Origin: JAEUPI01 sp046348365
GTDB lineage: Bacteria > Pseudomonadota > Gammaproteobacteria > Burkholderiales > Burkholderiaceae_C
Direction: 5' to 3'
Assembly (NCBI GenBank): GCA_046348365.1
Contig: JAXMEL010000001.1
Coordinates: forward strand, 620,001 to 684,000
Length of the DNA: 64,000 bases
The translations under genes and the position numbers were made by a program. Below are positions 26,733 to 34,362 of this stretch, piece by piece; the first letter of the stretch is position 1, and the number at the start of each line of letters is the position of its first letter. The notes below the pieces were generated by a model. That model worked only from the letters and a program-made list of their open reading frames with translations, had not been told where the DNA came from and ran no database searches.

Positions 26733-28193
26733 TCAGACGACGCCGGCTTCGCGCAGGAAGCGCTCGCGGGTGTCGTCGCCGTCGATGCTGTTGAGCACTG
26801 CGGCATAGAAGGCCTCGCGCGTCACGCCCTCGACGGCCGCGCGCTTGGCCACGATCTTGCCGATCGGCCCGATGTAGCGCACCAGCAGCTTGGTGGCCTG
26901 CTCGAGGTCCTGCGCGCTGAGTACCGGGCCGCCGCCGGTGGTGCGCGTGGGCGTCGGCGTGGCGAACTGGCTGGCGCCGAAACCGCTGCGGCCGAAGCCG
27001 GAGCTGCGGCCGAGCACCGCGCGCGAGAACTTCTCGCGGTCGGCCGGCGCCTCCAGCGCCGGCAGCAGCGCCTGCACCAGCGAGTCGAGATCCTTGTGTG
27101 CCTTCGCGGCGCGGCGCACCAGCACCTTGCCCACCGGCCCGACGAAGCGCGCCAGCTCGAGCTCCACGCCGGCCAGCACCACCGCGCTCCAGCCGGTGGG
27201 CGGCGGCGCGCTCGGCGACGCGGCCGAGGTCGACTTCGGCCCGTCGGCGGGCGACGGCGCCGGCGGGATCGACGCCACGCCGGCCGGGGCCAGCGGCACG
27301 CGCCGCGTCTGGTGGCTGATGATGGTGCGCTCCGAGATCGTGTTAGCCACCGGCTGCGCGTAAGCCTCGAGGATCGCGGCGCGGAATTCGCCGGCGCTGG
27401 CGAAACGGTCGGCCGGCGCCTTGGCGATCGCGCGCGCGGCGATCGCGTCGTACTGCGGCCAGCGCCGCTCGGGGTCGACGCTGCTGGCCGGCGCCGGATC
27501 GTGGTAGCACACGTCGTGCATGATCGCCTCGGGGCCGCCGCGAAACGGCGAGCGCCGCGACAGCAGCTGGTAGAAGATGACGCCGGCGGCGAAGATGTCG
27601 ATCCGGTGGTCCACCGCGCCGCCGAGGTACAGCTCCGGCGCGATGTAGCCCGGCGTGCCCATCACCACGCTGGTGCGCGTGCGCTCGGCCGATTCGAGCC
27701 GCGCGATGCCGAAGTCGCCGAGCTTGATGCGGCCGTTGCTCATCACGATGATGTTGGCCGGCTTGATGTCGCGGTGCCACACGGCGTTGGCGTGCGCGTA
27801 GTGCAGCGCATCGAGCAGCTGCGCCATGATGCTCACCGTGTCCTGCTCGTCGAACTTGGTGCCGCTGGCCATGTAGTCGCGCAGGTTGCTGCCTTCGACG
27901 TACTCCATCGCGATGTAGGCGTAGCTCGCGTCCTCGCCGTACTCGTAGACCGAGACGATGCCCGGGTGGTTCAGCGCGCCGGCGGCCTGGGCCTCGCGCT
28001 GGAAGCGCGAGCTGAGCGAATCGGTGGCGGTGTGGTCGTCCTCCTCGAGCAGCTCGCGGCGCATGGTCTTGATCGCCACCGGCCGCTTGATGACCGGGTC
28101 CATGCCCTTGAACACGACGCCCATGGCGCCCTTGCCGGCAACCCCGATGATCGGGTACTTGCCGAGGCGTTCGGGGATCTTCAATGTCGCCAT
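26733..28193 (-). CDS. Ser/Thr protein kinase with tandem C-terminal helical repeats (T6SS operon)
   Basis: 486 residues. Residues 10-275 form a Hanks-type kinase: GKGAMG loop (20-25), Lys42 in VAIKTM, HRDIKPAN (140-147), DFG (160-162), activation segment MGTPGYIAPE. A Pro/Ala-rich linker (300-335) is followed by two copies of a helical module, about 344-395 and 431-483, each containing an (R)xxGPxGKxxxxRAA core. I believe this is the small domain often found behind proteobacterial T6SS kinases. There is no membrane segment, unlike PpkA of Pseudomonas, so any outside signal must come through another protein; the haem sensor encoded just upstream (31 bp) is the obvious candidate. Probable target: the FHA protein at 30.2 kb. 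No PppA phosphatase gene is seen. Confidence 0.9.
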   Translation of the reverse strand: MATLKIPERLGKYPIIGVAGKGAMGVVFKGMDPVIKRPVAIKTMRRELLEEDDHTATDSLSSRFQREAQAAGALNHPGIVSVYEYGEDASYAYIAMEYVEGSNLRDYMASGTKFDEQDTVSIMAQLLDALHYAHANAVWHRDIKPANIIVMSNGRIKLGDFGIARLESAERTRTSVVMGTPGYIAPELYLGGAVDHRIDIFAAGVIFYQLLSRRSPFRGGPEAIMHDVCYHDPAPASSVDPERRWPQYDAIAARAIAKAPADRFASAGEFRAAILEAYAQPVANTISERTIISHQTRRVPLAPAGVASIPPAPSPADGPKSTSAASPSAPPPTGWSAVVLAGVELELARFVGPVGKVLVRRAAKAHKDLDSLVQALLPALEAPADREKFSRAVLGRSSGFGRSGFGASQFATPTPTRTTGGGPVLSAQDLEQATKLLVRYIGPIGKIVAKRAAVEGVTREAFYAAVLNSIDGDDTRERFLREAGVV

Positions 28194-28224
28194 GAGGGGG
28201 TGCGCTGGGTCGTGGCGGGCGGTC

Positions 28225-29097
28225 TCAGGTGTCGAGCATCTTCATCGCCTGCACCATGCTCGTGCGCATGCGCGCGATCGAACGCGCGAGCACGCCGATC
28301 TCGTCGCCCGAGGCGCGCTTGTACTCGGGGATCTCCAGCTCGCCGAGGCTCACGCGGTCGGCGAACTGCGACAGCTTGTGCACCGGGCGGATCACCAGCG
28401 CCCACAGCATCAGGTTGAGCACGATGCCGATCACGATGAACACCGTGCCGGTGGAGGTCATGAACAGGTTGAAGGCCTTCTGCGCGCGATCGAGCGGCAC
28501 GCGCGTGGGCACCGAGATGATCTGCGCGCCCACCACCTCGTTGAGCTGCCAGCCGAAGCCGTTGGCCTGGCCGTACTTGTCGATCAGCGTCGACGGCGCG
28601 GCATCGACCGTGCTGTGGCACTGCAGGCAGGCCGGGTTGGCGATGGCCAGCGGGCGCGCGACGTAGAACGAGCGGCCGGTGGGCGTGTCGCGGTCGCCGA
28701 CGATCTCCTTGACCTCCTTGTTGTTGCGGAACTGGTTGACGATGTCGCTCTCCCAGTCGACCGCGCGGTTGCGCGGGTTGGTCGGGTTGAGCACCGCCTC
28801 CTTGTACGAATACTCGGTGTGCTTCTGGCGCAGGCCGTTGAAGACCTCGGTTGCCGAATACGCCGGCACCGACTGCGGCAGGAAGGTGTACTTCATCTGC
28901 GTCTGCAGCAGCGGGTTGACCTGGCCCGAGGTGTAGGCGCGCGTGGCGATGGCGGCGTCCATCAGCAGCCGCGCGTTCTCGGCGATCTCGTCGCGCGCGT
29001 TGCGCTCGAGCAGCGTCCACGACACCTGGCCGATCGCGGCCAGGCCGGCGGCGAAGATCAACAGGAAGATCAGGTTGAACTTGAGCAGCAGCTTCAT
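28225..29097 (-). CDS. Tll0287-like (DUF3365) haem-c sensor with HAMP domain
   Basis: 290 residues. A first membrane helix (about 6-26) is followed by a periplasmic domain of the DUF3365/Tll0287-like type with a single c-type haem motif CLQCH (157-161), a second helix (about 212-235) and a HAMP domain to the C-terminus (RPVHKLSQFADRVSLGELE ... DEIGVLARSIARMRTSM). There is no output domain after HAMP, so it must signal by contact with another protein. Placed between the FecR-like gene and the kinase gene on one transcript, it may pass a redox, oxygen or nitric-oxide signal to the kinase. The domain assignment is good; the ligand and partner are inference. Confidence 0.85.
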   Translation of the reverse strand: MKLLLKFNLIFLLIFAAGLAAIGQVSWTLLERNARDEIAENARLLMDAAIATRAYTSGQVNPLLQTQMKYTFLPQSVPAYSATEVFNGLRQKHTEYSYKEAVLNPTNPRNRAVDWESDIVNQFRNNKEVKEIVGDRDTPTGRSFYVARPLAIANPACLQCHSTVDAAPSTLIDKYGQANGFGWQLNEVVGAQIISVPTRVPLDRAQKAFNLFMTSTGTVFIVIGIVLNLMLWALVIRPVHKLSQFADRVSLGELEIPEYKRASGDEIGVLARSIARMRTSMVQAMKMLDT

Positions 29098-29110
29098 GGC
29101 GATGTCTCCT

Positions 29111-30010
29111 TCACGAGGCCGGGCGCGCGGCGACGGCGGCCGCGCCCGATGCAGCCGAGGCCGGCTTCTTGGGCAGGTACTTCTCGGGGAACAGAACGGG
29201 ATCCCACTCCGGGTGGTGCGACAGGTTCGTCACCAGCGCGGAGCGGAACGCGCCTTCGCGCGCCTTGGCGCGCCAGCGCTCGACGAACTGCTTGCGCCAC
29301 GGCGACTCGGCCTTCAGCCAGGCTTCCACATCGGCGTAGGCGAAATCGGGCGCCGATCGCGGCGCCACCTCGCGGTCCTTGAAGCGCTCGGCGCGCAGCG
29401 GCAGCGAATCGCGAAACGCCCTGGGCATCTCGGCCACGAAGGCCGCGGAAGGCGACGCCGCCGCGGTGCCGCGCGCACCGGCGGCGCGGCGGTAGAAGGT
29501 GCCCGACTTGACGCCCACCACGCCGGCGGCCGCACCGGCGCCGCGCTCGGCGAGCTTGACCTCGCCGCGCTCGGCGAACAACGACACCTCGGCCGGCTTG
29601 AGCTGCAGCACCACCACCGGCGGCAGCAGGCCGAACTCGAGCAGCGGCGAGCGGAACTCCCAGCCGCGCGCGGCCGGATCCTTGCGCGCGTTGGTGAGCT
29701 TGAACCAGCCGGCCAGCGCGTACAGCGTCTTGTCGAGCTTGAGCCTGGGCGAGCCGCCGATCATCACGCGCGTGGCGGGCCCGAGGTCGAGCACCGACTG
29801 GTCGGCGAACTCGACCTGCGCGAACGCGCCGTTGCCGGTCTCGACGATGTCGCCCACGGCCAGGCGCACGCCCTCGGCGGCGCGCACGCGGCCCGCGCCG
29901 CGCACGATCAGCGCATCGCCTTCGAGAATCGTGATCATGCCGGGCGCCTGCGCCAGCACGCCGGCGGACAGCACCAAGCCCAGCAAGCCCAACGACATGG
30001 ACCTCAACAT
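29111..30010 (-). CDS. Exported FecR-domain protein
   Basis: 299 residues with a signal peptide (MSLGLLGLVLSAGVLAQ). The mature part starts with ITILEGDALIVRGAGRVRAAEGVRLAVGDIVETGNGAFAQVEFADQSVLDLGPATRVMI, shortened here to the key pieces 'EGDALIVRG' and 'GDIVETGNGAFAQVEF', which is the FecR-domain beta repeat. The C-terminal third has AYADVEAWL and HHPEWDPVLFPEKYLPK. It lacks the cytoplasmic anti-sigma helix and the membrane anchor of true FecR, so it is a periplasmic FecR-fold protein, perhaps a ligand- or cell-wall-binding component. First gene of the leftward T6SS-type operon, with a good ribosome site (GGAGAG) and promoter (see separate entry). Confidence 0.82.
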   Translation of the reverse strand: MLRSMSLGLLGLVLSAGVLAQAPGMITILEGDALIVRGAGRVRAAEGVRLAVGDIVETGNGAFAQVEFADQSVLDLGPATRVMIGGSPRLKLDKTLYALAGWFKLTNARKDPAARGWEFRSPLLEFGLLPPVVVLQLKPAEVSLFAERGEVKLAERGAGAAAGVVGVKSGTFYRRAAGARGTAAASPSAAFVAEMPRAFRDSLPLRAERFKDREVAPRSAPDFAYADVEAWLKAESPWRKQFVERWRAKAREGAFRSALVTNLSHHPEWDPVLFPEKYLPKKPASAASGAAAVAARPAS

Positions 30011-30065
30011 CGTTCTCTCCAGACTGACCGCCCCTGTCGTGGACGAACCGGGCGGGTTGCTTTCA

Positions 30066-30095
30066 AATCTAGGCTTCGGTATCCAACAGTGTCAA
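30066..30095 (-). promoter_or_regulatory. Sigma-70-type promoter of the FecR-kinase-TssLM operon
   Basis: On the minus strand a perfect -35 TTGACA (30090-30095) is separated by 18 bp from TAGATT (30066-30071, 4 of 6 matches to TATAAT). It lies about 55 bp before the ATG of the FecR-like gene. This is a strong housekeeping promoter by sequence and suggests that the leftward operon does not need the ECF sigma factor encoded in the rightward operon. Start site not determined. Confidence 0.55.
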
Positions 30096-30202
30096 TCCTG
30101 AGCGCGAGCCCCTTACGGGGGATTGCGTCGCAGGGTTCCTCCCTAGAACGCCGGCGCGGCGTGACGATGGCCGAGCCCGCGCGCAGGCACGATGCGTGAG
30201 TG

Positions 30203-31285
30203 ATGTCCAATGCCCTTCGCCGTTCAAACAACATGGCGCTGCCGATGATCGGGATCCGCGTCCAGCCGCCGCCGGGCCTCGCCGGCCAGACCGCCGACCA
30301 CCCGGTGGCCGTGTGGTTCGAAGCCGGCGGCGGCGACATCGGCCGCAACCCCGACTGCGCGATCGTGCTCAGCGACCCCGACCGCCACATCTCGCGCCGC
30401 CATGCGCAGGTGCTGAGCCGCAACGGCGCCTACTACCTGCGCTTGTTGTCGGGCGGCTTGCCGGTCGACGTCGACGGCCGCGTGCTGCAGATCGACGAGG
30501 AGGCCGCGCTGGAGCCCGGCGCGCGCATCCAGATCGGCGGCTATCGGCTCGAGGTGCTGGGCGAGCCCGACTCGCTCGGCCTGCCGCCGGCGGCCAAGGG
30601 CGCAACGCCCGCGCCCGCCGGCGCCGGCGCCGAGATCGACCTGGTGGTCGGCGACACCGGCGGGCCCAGGCCGGCGCCCGACGACCCTGCCGCCGCGCTG
30701 CTGGCCGGCTTGCAATGGGCGCGACTGCCCGCCGGCGCGCCCGGCCCCGAGCAGTGGCAGCTGGTGGGCGCGTTGCTGCGCAACATGACCGACGGCCTGC
30801 TCGATCTGCTGACCGCGCGCATGGTGGCCAAGCGCGAGTTCGGCGCCCAGGCCACGCAGCTGCGCACGCGCGAGAACAACCCGCTGAAGTTCTCGCCCGA
30901 CGTCGACACCGCGCTCGCGCACCTGCTCGGGCCCACCGAGCGCGGCTTCATGCCGCCGCTGCAGGCCACGCGCGAGGCCTTCGACGATCTGCGCGCGCAC
31001 CAGGTGGCGCTGCTGGCCGGCATGCGCGCCGCGCTCGACGCGGTGATGGCGCGCTTCGACCCGGCGGCGCTGGAGCAGCGCATCGCGCGCGGCGGCGCAT
31101 TCGAAAGCCTGATCCCGTCGCAGCGCAAGGCGCGGCTGTGGGATGCCTACAGCCAGCAGTTCGCGCAGATCGTCGGCGAGGTCGAGGGCGACTTCGACGC
31201 CCTGCTCGGCCGCGCCTTCCTCAAGGCCTACCAGGCCCAGCTGGCCGAGCTGCAGCGCCACGACGGCGCGCCGGCCCCGCGCTGA
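30203..31285 (+). CDS. tagH: FHA-domain protein, T6SS TagH/Fha-like
   Basis: 360 residues. The N-terminal FHA domain shows DIGRNPDCAIVLSDPDRHISRRHAQV with the GRN and SxxH phosphothreonine-binding residues (about 46-68). After a Pro/Ala linker the C-terminal region QWQLVGALLRNMTDGLLDLLTAR, NNPLKFSPDVDTALAHLLG and GFMPPLQATREAFDDLRAHQVALLAGMRAAL matches the TagH C-terminal domain found in T6SS FHA proteins. It should bind a threonine-phosphorylated partner made by the kinase at 26.7 kb. First gene of the rightward arm; a GTG directly before and an ATG ten codons downstream (30233) are other possible starts. Confidence 0.88.
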   Translation: MSNALRRSNNMALPMIGIRVQPPPGLAGQTADHPVAVWFEAGGGDIGRNPDCAIVLSDPDRHISRRHAQVLSRNGAYYLRLLSGGLPVDVDGRVLQIDEEAALEPGARIQIGGYRLEVLGEPDSLGLPPAAKGATPAPAGAGAEIDLVVGDTGGPRPAPDDPAAALLAGLQWARLPAGAPGPEQWQLVGALLRNMTDGLLDLLTARMVAKREFGAQATQLRTRENNPLKFSPDVDTALAHLLGPTERGFMPPLQATREAFDDLRAHQVALLAGMRAALDAVMARFDPAALEQRIARGGAFESLIPSQRKARLWDAYSQQFAQIVGEVEGDFDALLGRAFLKAYQAQLAELQRHDGAPAPR

Positions 31286-31393
31286 GCGGCAAGCTCGGCC
31301 CCCCGGCCCGCCCGCCGTGGGCCGGGTTGAACCGTCGGCGTCGCAGGTGCAACCCAGAGGGCGTCACAGACATTCGCCCACAAGGAGCACGCC

Positions 31394-31573
31394 ATGAACG
31401 CCCATGCCACTGACTCGCTGAGCCCGATGACCGTCGTGCGCGGCCTGTGCGCCGCCGCCGCCATGGTGCTCACGCTGGGCATCGTCTACGGCCTCGGCGG
31501 CCTCGCCGACCACTGCTCGGCCGCCACGATGGCCAAGGCCCCGGCCGCGATCGTCGTCGCCTCGGTGCGGTGA
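31394..31573 (+). CDS. Small single-span membrane peptide, 59 aa
   Basis: A 59-codon frame with a strong ribosome site (AAGGAG, 7 bases before the ATG). One hydrophobic helix (VVRGLCAAAAMVLTLGIVYGLGGLAD) occupies the middle, followed by a short tail that ends IVVASVR. It ends 5 bp before the OmpA-like gene and follows tagH by 108 bp, which supports its being translated. No known family; N-in/C-out topology is only a guess from charge distribution. Confidence 0.6.
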   Translation: MNAHATDSLSPMTVVRGLCAAAAMVLTLGIVYGLGGLADHCSAATMAKAPAAIVVASVR

Positions 31574-31578
31574 GCGCC

Positions 31579-32145
31579 ATGCGCCGACTCAAGCTCCACC
31601 TCAGCGCGATCGCGGTGCTGCTGCGCTGCATCGTGCTGGCGGTGGTGTTCACCGCGATGGCCGCCTTCACCGCCCGCGCCGAGGAGGTCAAGGTCTTCGG
31701 CCAGGACGAGACCGTCGACCCCGACGAGGTGGCGCGCATCCTCGACCGCTCGCCGCCGCTGAAGATGCGCTCGATCCGCCTGCTCGACGATGCCGCGGCC
31801 AAGGCCACGCGGCCCGCCGCGCTGTCGCTGCCGGTGCGCTTCGCGTTCGATTCGTCCGAGATCGCACCCGCCGCGCGGCCGCAGCTCGACGCGCTGGTCG
31901 AAGGCATCCGCCGGCTGCCGGCCGCGCAGGCGGTGGTCATCGAGGGCCACACCGACGCGATCGGCACCGACCCCTACAACGACAAGCTCTCGCGCCGCCG
32001 CGCCCAGGCCGTGCGCAGCTACCTGATCGCCCACGGCATCGAGGCCGCGCGCCTCAGCGCCGAAGGCTTCGGCAAGCGCCGCCCGCTGCCCGGGCGCGCG
32101 CCCACCGCGGCCGAGAACCGCCGCGTGCAGTTCCGCGGCCGCTGA
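31579..32145 (+). CDS. OmpA-family peptidoglycan-binding protein
   Basis: 188 residues. A signal peptide (LLRCIVLAVVFTAMAAFTARA) is followed by a short linker and an OmpA C-like domain: LPVRFAFDSSEIAPAARPQLDALVEGIRRLP, VVIEGHTDAIGTD, NDKLSRRRAQAVRSYL and NRRVQF, including the Asp and Arg that bind diaminopimelate. It should be a periplasmic cell-wall-binding protein. In T6SS loci such free OmpA proteins (TagL/TagN type) anchor the membrane complex; TssL here already has such a domain, so the cell carries two anchors in this locus. Confidence 0.85.
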   Translation: MRRLKLHLSAIAVLLRCIVLAVVFTAMAAFTARAEEVKVFGQDETVDPDEVARILDRSPPLKMRSIRLLDDAAAKATRPAALSLPVRFAFDSSEIAPAARPQLDALVEGIRRLPAAQAVVIEGHTDAIGTDPYNDKLSRRRAQAVRSYLIAHGIEAARLSAEGFGKRRPLPGRAPTAAENRRVQFRGR

Positions 32146-32261
32146 ACCCATCGATCCGACACCACGCGACCGACCACGAACAAGGGACATCGCGCTGACG
32201 GCCGAGCAACACCTGTGATTACCATGCGCTCACACCTCACCGCCACCACCTGCCACGGGCC

Positions 32262-32849
32262 ATGGACAACGACCAGGTTCTGCGCCTGCTCGGCCGCATC
32301 GCCGAGCGCGACGAGAGCGCGTTCAAGGAGCTGTACCGCGGCTTCTCGCGCAAGCTCTACGCCTACGTGCTGAGGCAGCTCTCCAACGAAGCCCAGGCCG
32401 AGGAAATCGTGTCCGACACCCTTTACGAAGTGTGGAAGGCGCCCGAGCGCTTCCGCGGCGAGTCGCAGTTCTCGACCTGGCTGATCGGCATCGCGCGCAA
32501 CAAGGTGCTGATGGCCTGGCGCGGCCGCAAGCCCGACGCCGTGCACGACGACCTCGACGACGTGGCCGAGACGCTGGCCTCCGACGAGCCCGGCGCGTTC
32601 GAGATGCTGGCCCAGGCGCAGCGCAGCGCCGGCGTGCGCCGCTGCATGGACAAGCTCTCGAGCGAGCACCGCGAATGCATCCACCTCGTGTTCTACGAGG
32701 GCATGTCGGTGAGCGATGTCGCCAGAACCCAGCAATGCCCCGAAGGCACCGTGAAGACCCGCCTGTTCCACGCGCGGGCCAAGCTCAAGAACTGTCTGCG
32801 CCTGCTGCTCGAACGCGAAGGCGACGCCCCGTTGGGAGCCCCATCATGA
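32262..32849 (+). CDS. ECF-type RNA polymerase sigma factor
   Basis: 195 residues. Region 2 is recognisable as FSRKLYAYVLRQLSNEAQAEEIVSDTLYEVWKAPERFRG...FSTWLIGIARNK (key pieces: EEIVSDTLYEVW and FSTWLIGIARN), and region 4 as LVFYEGMSVSDVA followed by EGTVKTRLFHARAKLK. Only regions 2 and 4 are present, as in the ECF group. The end overlaps the next gene (anti-sigma) by ATGA. The target promoters are not known; the rightward operon itself and the 192-bp divergent region are the first candidates for autoregulation. Confidence 0.92.
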   Translation: MDNDQVLRLLGRIAERDESAFKELYRGFSRKLYAYVLRQLSNEAQAEEIVSDTLYEVWKAPERFRGESQFSTWLIGIARNKVLMAWRGRKPDAVHDDLDDVAETLASDEPGAFEMLAQAQRSAGVRRCMDKLSSEHRECIHLVFYEGMSVSDVARTQQCPEGTVKTRLFHARAKLKNCLRLLLEREGDAPLGAPS

Positions 32850-33508
32850 CCAAGCAACGATTCGACGAACTGCTGCCGTTCTATGCCAACGGCACGCTGG
32901 CCGACGACGAACGCAGGTTCGTCGAGACCTGGCTGCACGAGCACCCCAAGTCGCAGGCCGAGCTCGACTGGTACCGCAGCCTGCAGACCAAGCTGCTCGA
33001 AGACGTGCCGCCGGTCTCCAGCGAAGTGGGCCTCGAGCGCGCGATGGCGCGCATCCGCGCCGAGCGCTCGCCGCAGGCCGCGCGCAAGCCCGCGCCACGG
33101 CAACCCGCGCTCGGCGAACGCCTGCGCGGATGGGCGGCGGCGCTGCTGCCGCAGCCGATGCTCAAGCCCGCGCTGGCCGGCGCGCTGGCCGTCGTGGTGG
33201 CGCAGGCGGTGGTGATCGCCAACCTCTCCGGCGAGCGCGACGAGAGCACCGAGATGCGCGCGGTGAAGCCGAGCGTGGTCGACAAGGGCCCGTTCATCAA
33301 GGTCAGCTTCAAGACCGATGCGCGCGAGGCCGACATCCGGCTGCTGCTGGTGCAGCAGGGCGCCACGCTGGCCGGCGGGCCGACCCAGCTCGGCGACTGG
33401 TATCTGCGCGTGAGCGAGGGCCGCGTGTCTGCCGTGATGGCCCAGCTGCAGGCGAGCCCGATCATCGACGGCGTGGCGCAGGTCGACGCGCTGCCGGTGC
33501 GGCCCTGA
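32846..33508 (+). CDS. Membrane-bound anti-sigma factor (presumed partner of the ECF sigma)
   Basis: 220 residues. The N-terminal part (RFDELLPFYANGTLADDERRFVETWL, of which FYANGTL...DERR is the telling piece) resembles the cytoplasmic anti-sigma domain but lacks the HxxxCxxC zinc motif. One membrane helix (PALAGALAVVVAQAVVIANL) follows, and a periplasmic domain of about 90 residues with FIKVSFKTDAREADIRLLL and DGVAQVDAL, a ferredoxin-like alpha/beta pattern. Position and 4-bp overlap with the sigma gene make the pairing very likely. Release would need proteolysis or a conformational signal from the periplasm; the caspase gene 11 bp downstream is a tempting link but not shown. Confidence 0.85.
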   Translation: MTKQRFDELLPFYANGTLADDERRFVETWLHEHPKSQAELDWYRSLQTKLLEDVPPVSSEVGLERAMARIRAERSPQAARKPAPRQPALGERLRGWAAALLPQPMLKPALAGALAVVVAQAVVIANLSGERDESTEMRAVKPSVVDKGPFIKVSFKTDAREADIRLLLVQQGATLAGGPTQLGDWYLRVSEGRVSAVMAQLQASPIIDGVAQVDALPVRP

Positions 33509-33519
33509 GGGCGCTCGCC

Positions 33520-34350
33520 ATGCATGCCGTGTCGCGCACGCGCCGCCGCTGGCTGGCCGCCGCGCTGGCCTCGCCGGTGCTCGCGCTGCCCGCCTGGCCG
33601 GCGCCGATGCCGGCCGGCCCCAAGGCTGCGCTGGTGATCGGCAACGCGCGCTACAAGGTCGGTGCGCTGAAGAACCCGCTCAACGACGCGCGCGCGGTGG
33701 CCGAATCGCTGAGCAGGCTCGGCTTCGAGGTCACGCAGCACAGCGACACCACGCTGGCGCAGCTGATCGATGCCTTCGTGCAGTTCTCGCGGCGCACGCC
33801 GCAGGCCGCGGTGCGCGTGGTGTACTACGCCGGCCACGGCGTGCAGGTGAAGGGCCGCAACTACCTGCTGCCGGTGGACACCGAGATCCGTGCCGAAGAC
33901 GAAGTGCCCGCCAAGAGCGCCGACCTGACCGAGTTCATCGAGCGCATGGCGGCGCTGAAGAACGGCATGAACATCGTGATCCTCGATGCCTGCCGCAACA
34001 ACCCGTTCTCGGGCCAGGAGATCGTGGGCGCCGACGGCCGGCGGCTGAAGTTCCGCGGCGGCACGCGCAGCGGCCTCGCGCGCATGGAGGCACCGCTCGG
34101 CTCGATGGTGGTGTTCTCGACCGCGCCCGACGGCATCGCGCTGGACAACCCCAAGGAAGGCCACAGCCTGTACACCAAGCACCTGCTCGCGAACCTCGAC
34201 GCGCCCGGCCTGCCGGTGGAGCTGCTGTTCAAGCGCGTGCGCCTCGCGGTGGCGCAGGAGACCGACCACATCCAGGTGCCGTGGGAAAGCTCCAGCCTCA
34301 CCGGCGAGTTCTGCTTCAAGAGCGGGCCCGGCGGGGTGTGCGGCGGGTAA
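33520..34350 (+). CDS. Caspase-like (peptidase C14) protein, second copy
   Basis: 276 residues. A signal sequence with RTRRRWLAAALASPVLALPAWPA (twin-arginine-like) precedes the caspase p20 domain: ALVIGNARY, VYYAGHGVQ (catalytic His106), IVILDACRNNPFSG (catalytic Cys158), then MVVFSTAPDG, SLYTKHLL and VPWESSSLTGEFCF. It is shorter than the other caspase homologue at 19.7 kb and has no C-terminal extra domain. It lies 11 bp after the anti-sigma gene and closes the rightward operon. The two caspases bracket the whole T6SS-type locus. Confidence 0.87.
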   Translation: MHAVSRTRRRWLAAALASPVLALPAWPAPMPAGPKAALVIGNARYKVGALKNPLNDARAVAESLSRLGFEVTQHSDTTLAQLIDAFVQFSRRTPQAAVRVVYYAGHGVQVKGRNYLLPVDTEIRAEDEVPAKSADLTEFIERMAALKNGMNIVILDACRNNPFSGQEIVGADGRRLKFRGGTRSGLARMEAPLGSMVVFSTAPDGIALDNPKEGHSLYTKHLLANLDAPGLPVELLFKRVRLAVAQETDHIQVPWESSSLTGEFCFKSGPGGVCGG

Positions 34351-34362
34351 AGCCGCGGCTGA

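Noticed and set aside
19724..34350. Calling the region a complete type VI secretion system
   Set aside because: Only TssL, TssM, TagF, kinase and FHA components are present; no sheath, tube, baseplate or spike gene can be found in the window.
34352..34360. Palindrome AGCCGCGGCT as terminator between caspase and rlpA-like genes
   Set aside because: No loop and no T-run; too short to stand out in such GC-rich DNA.
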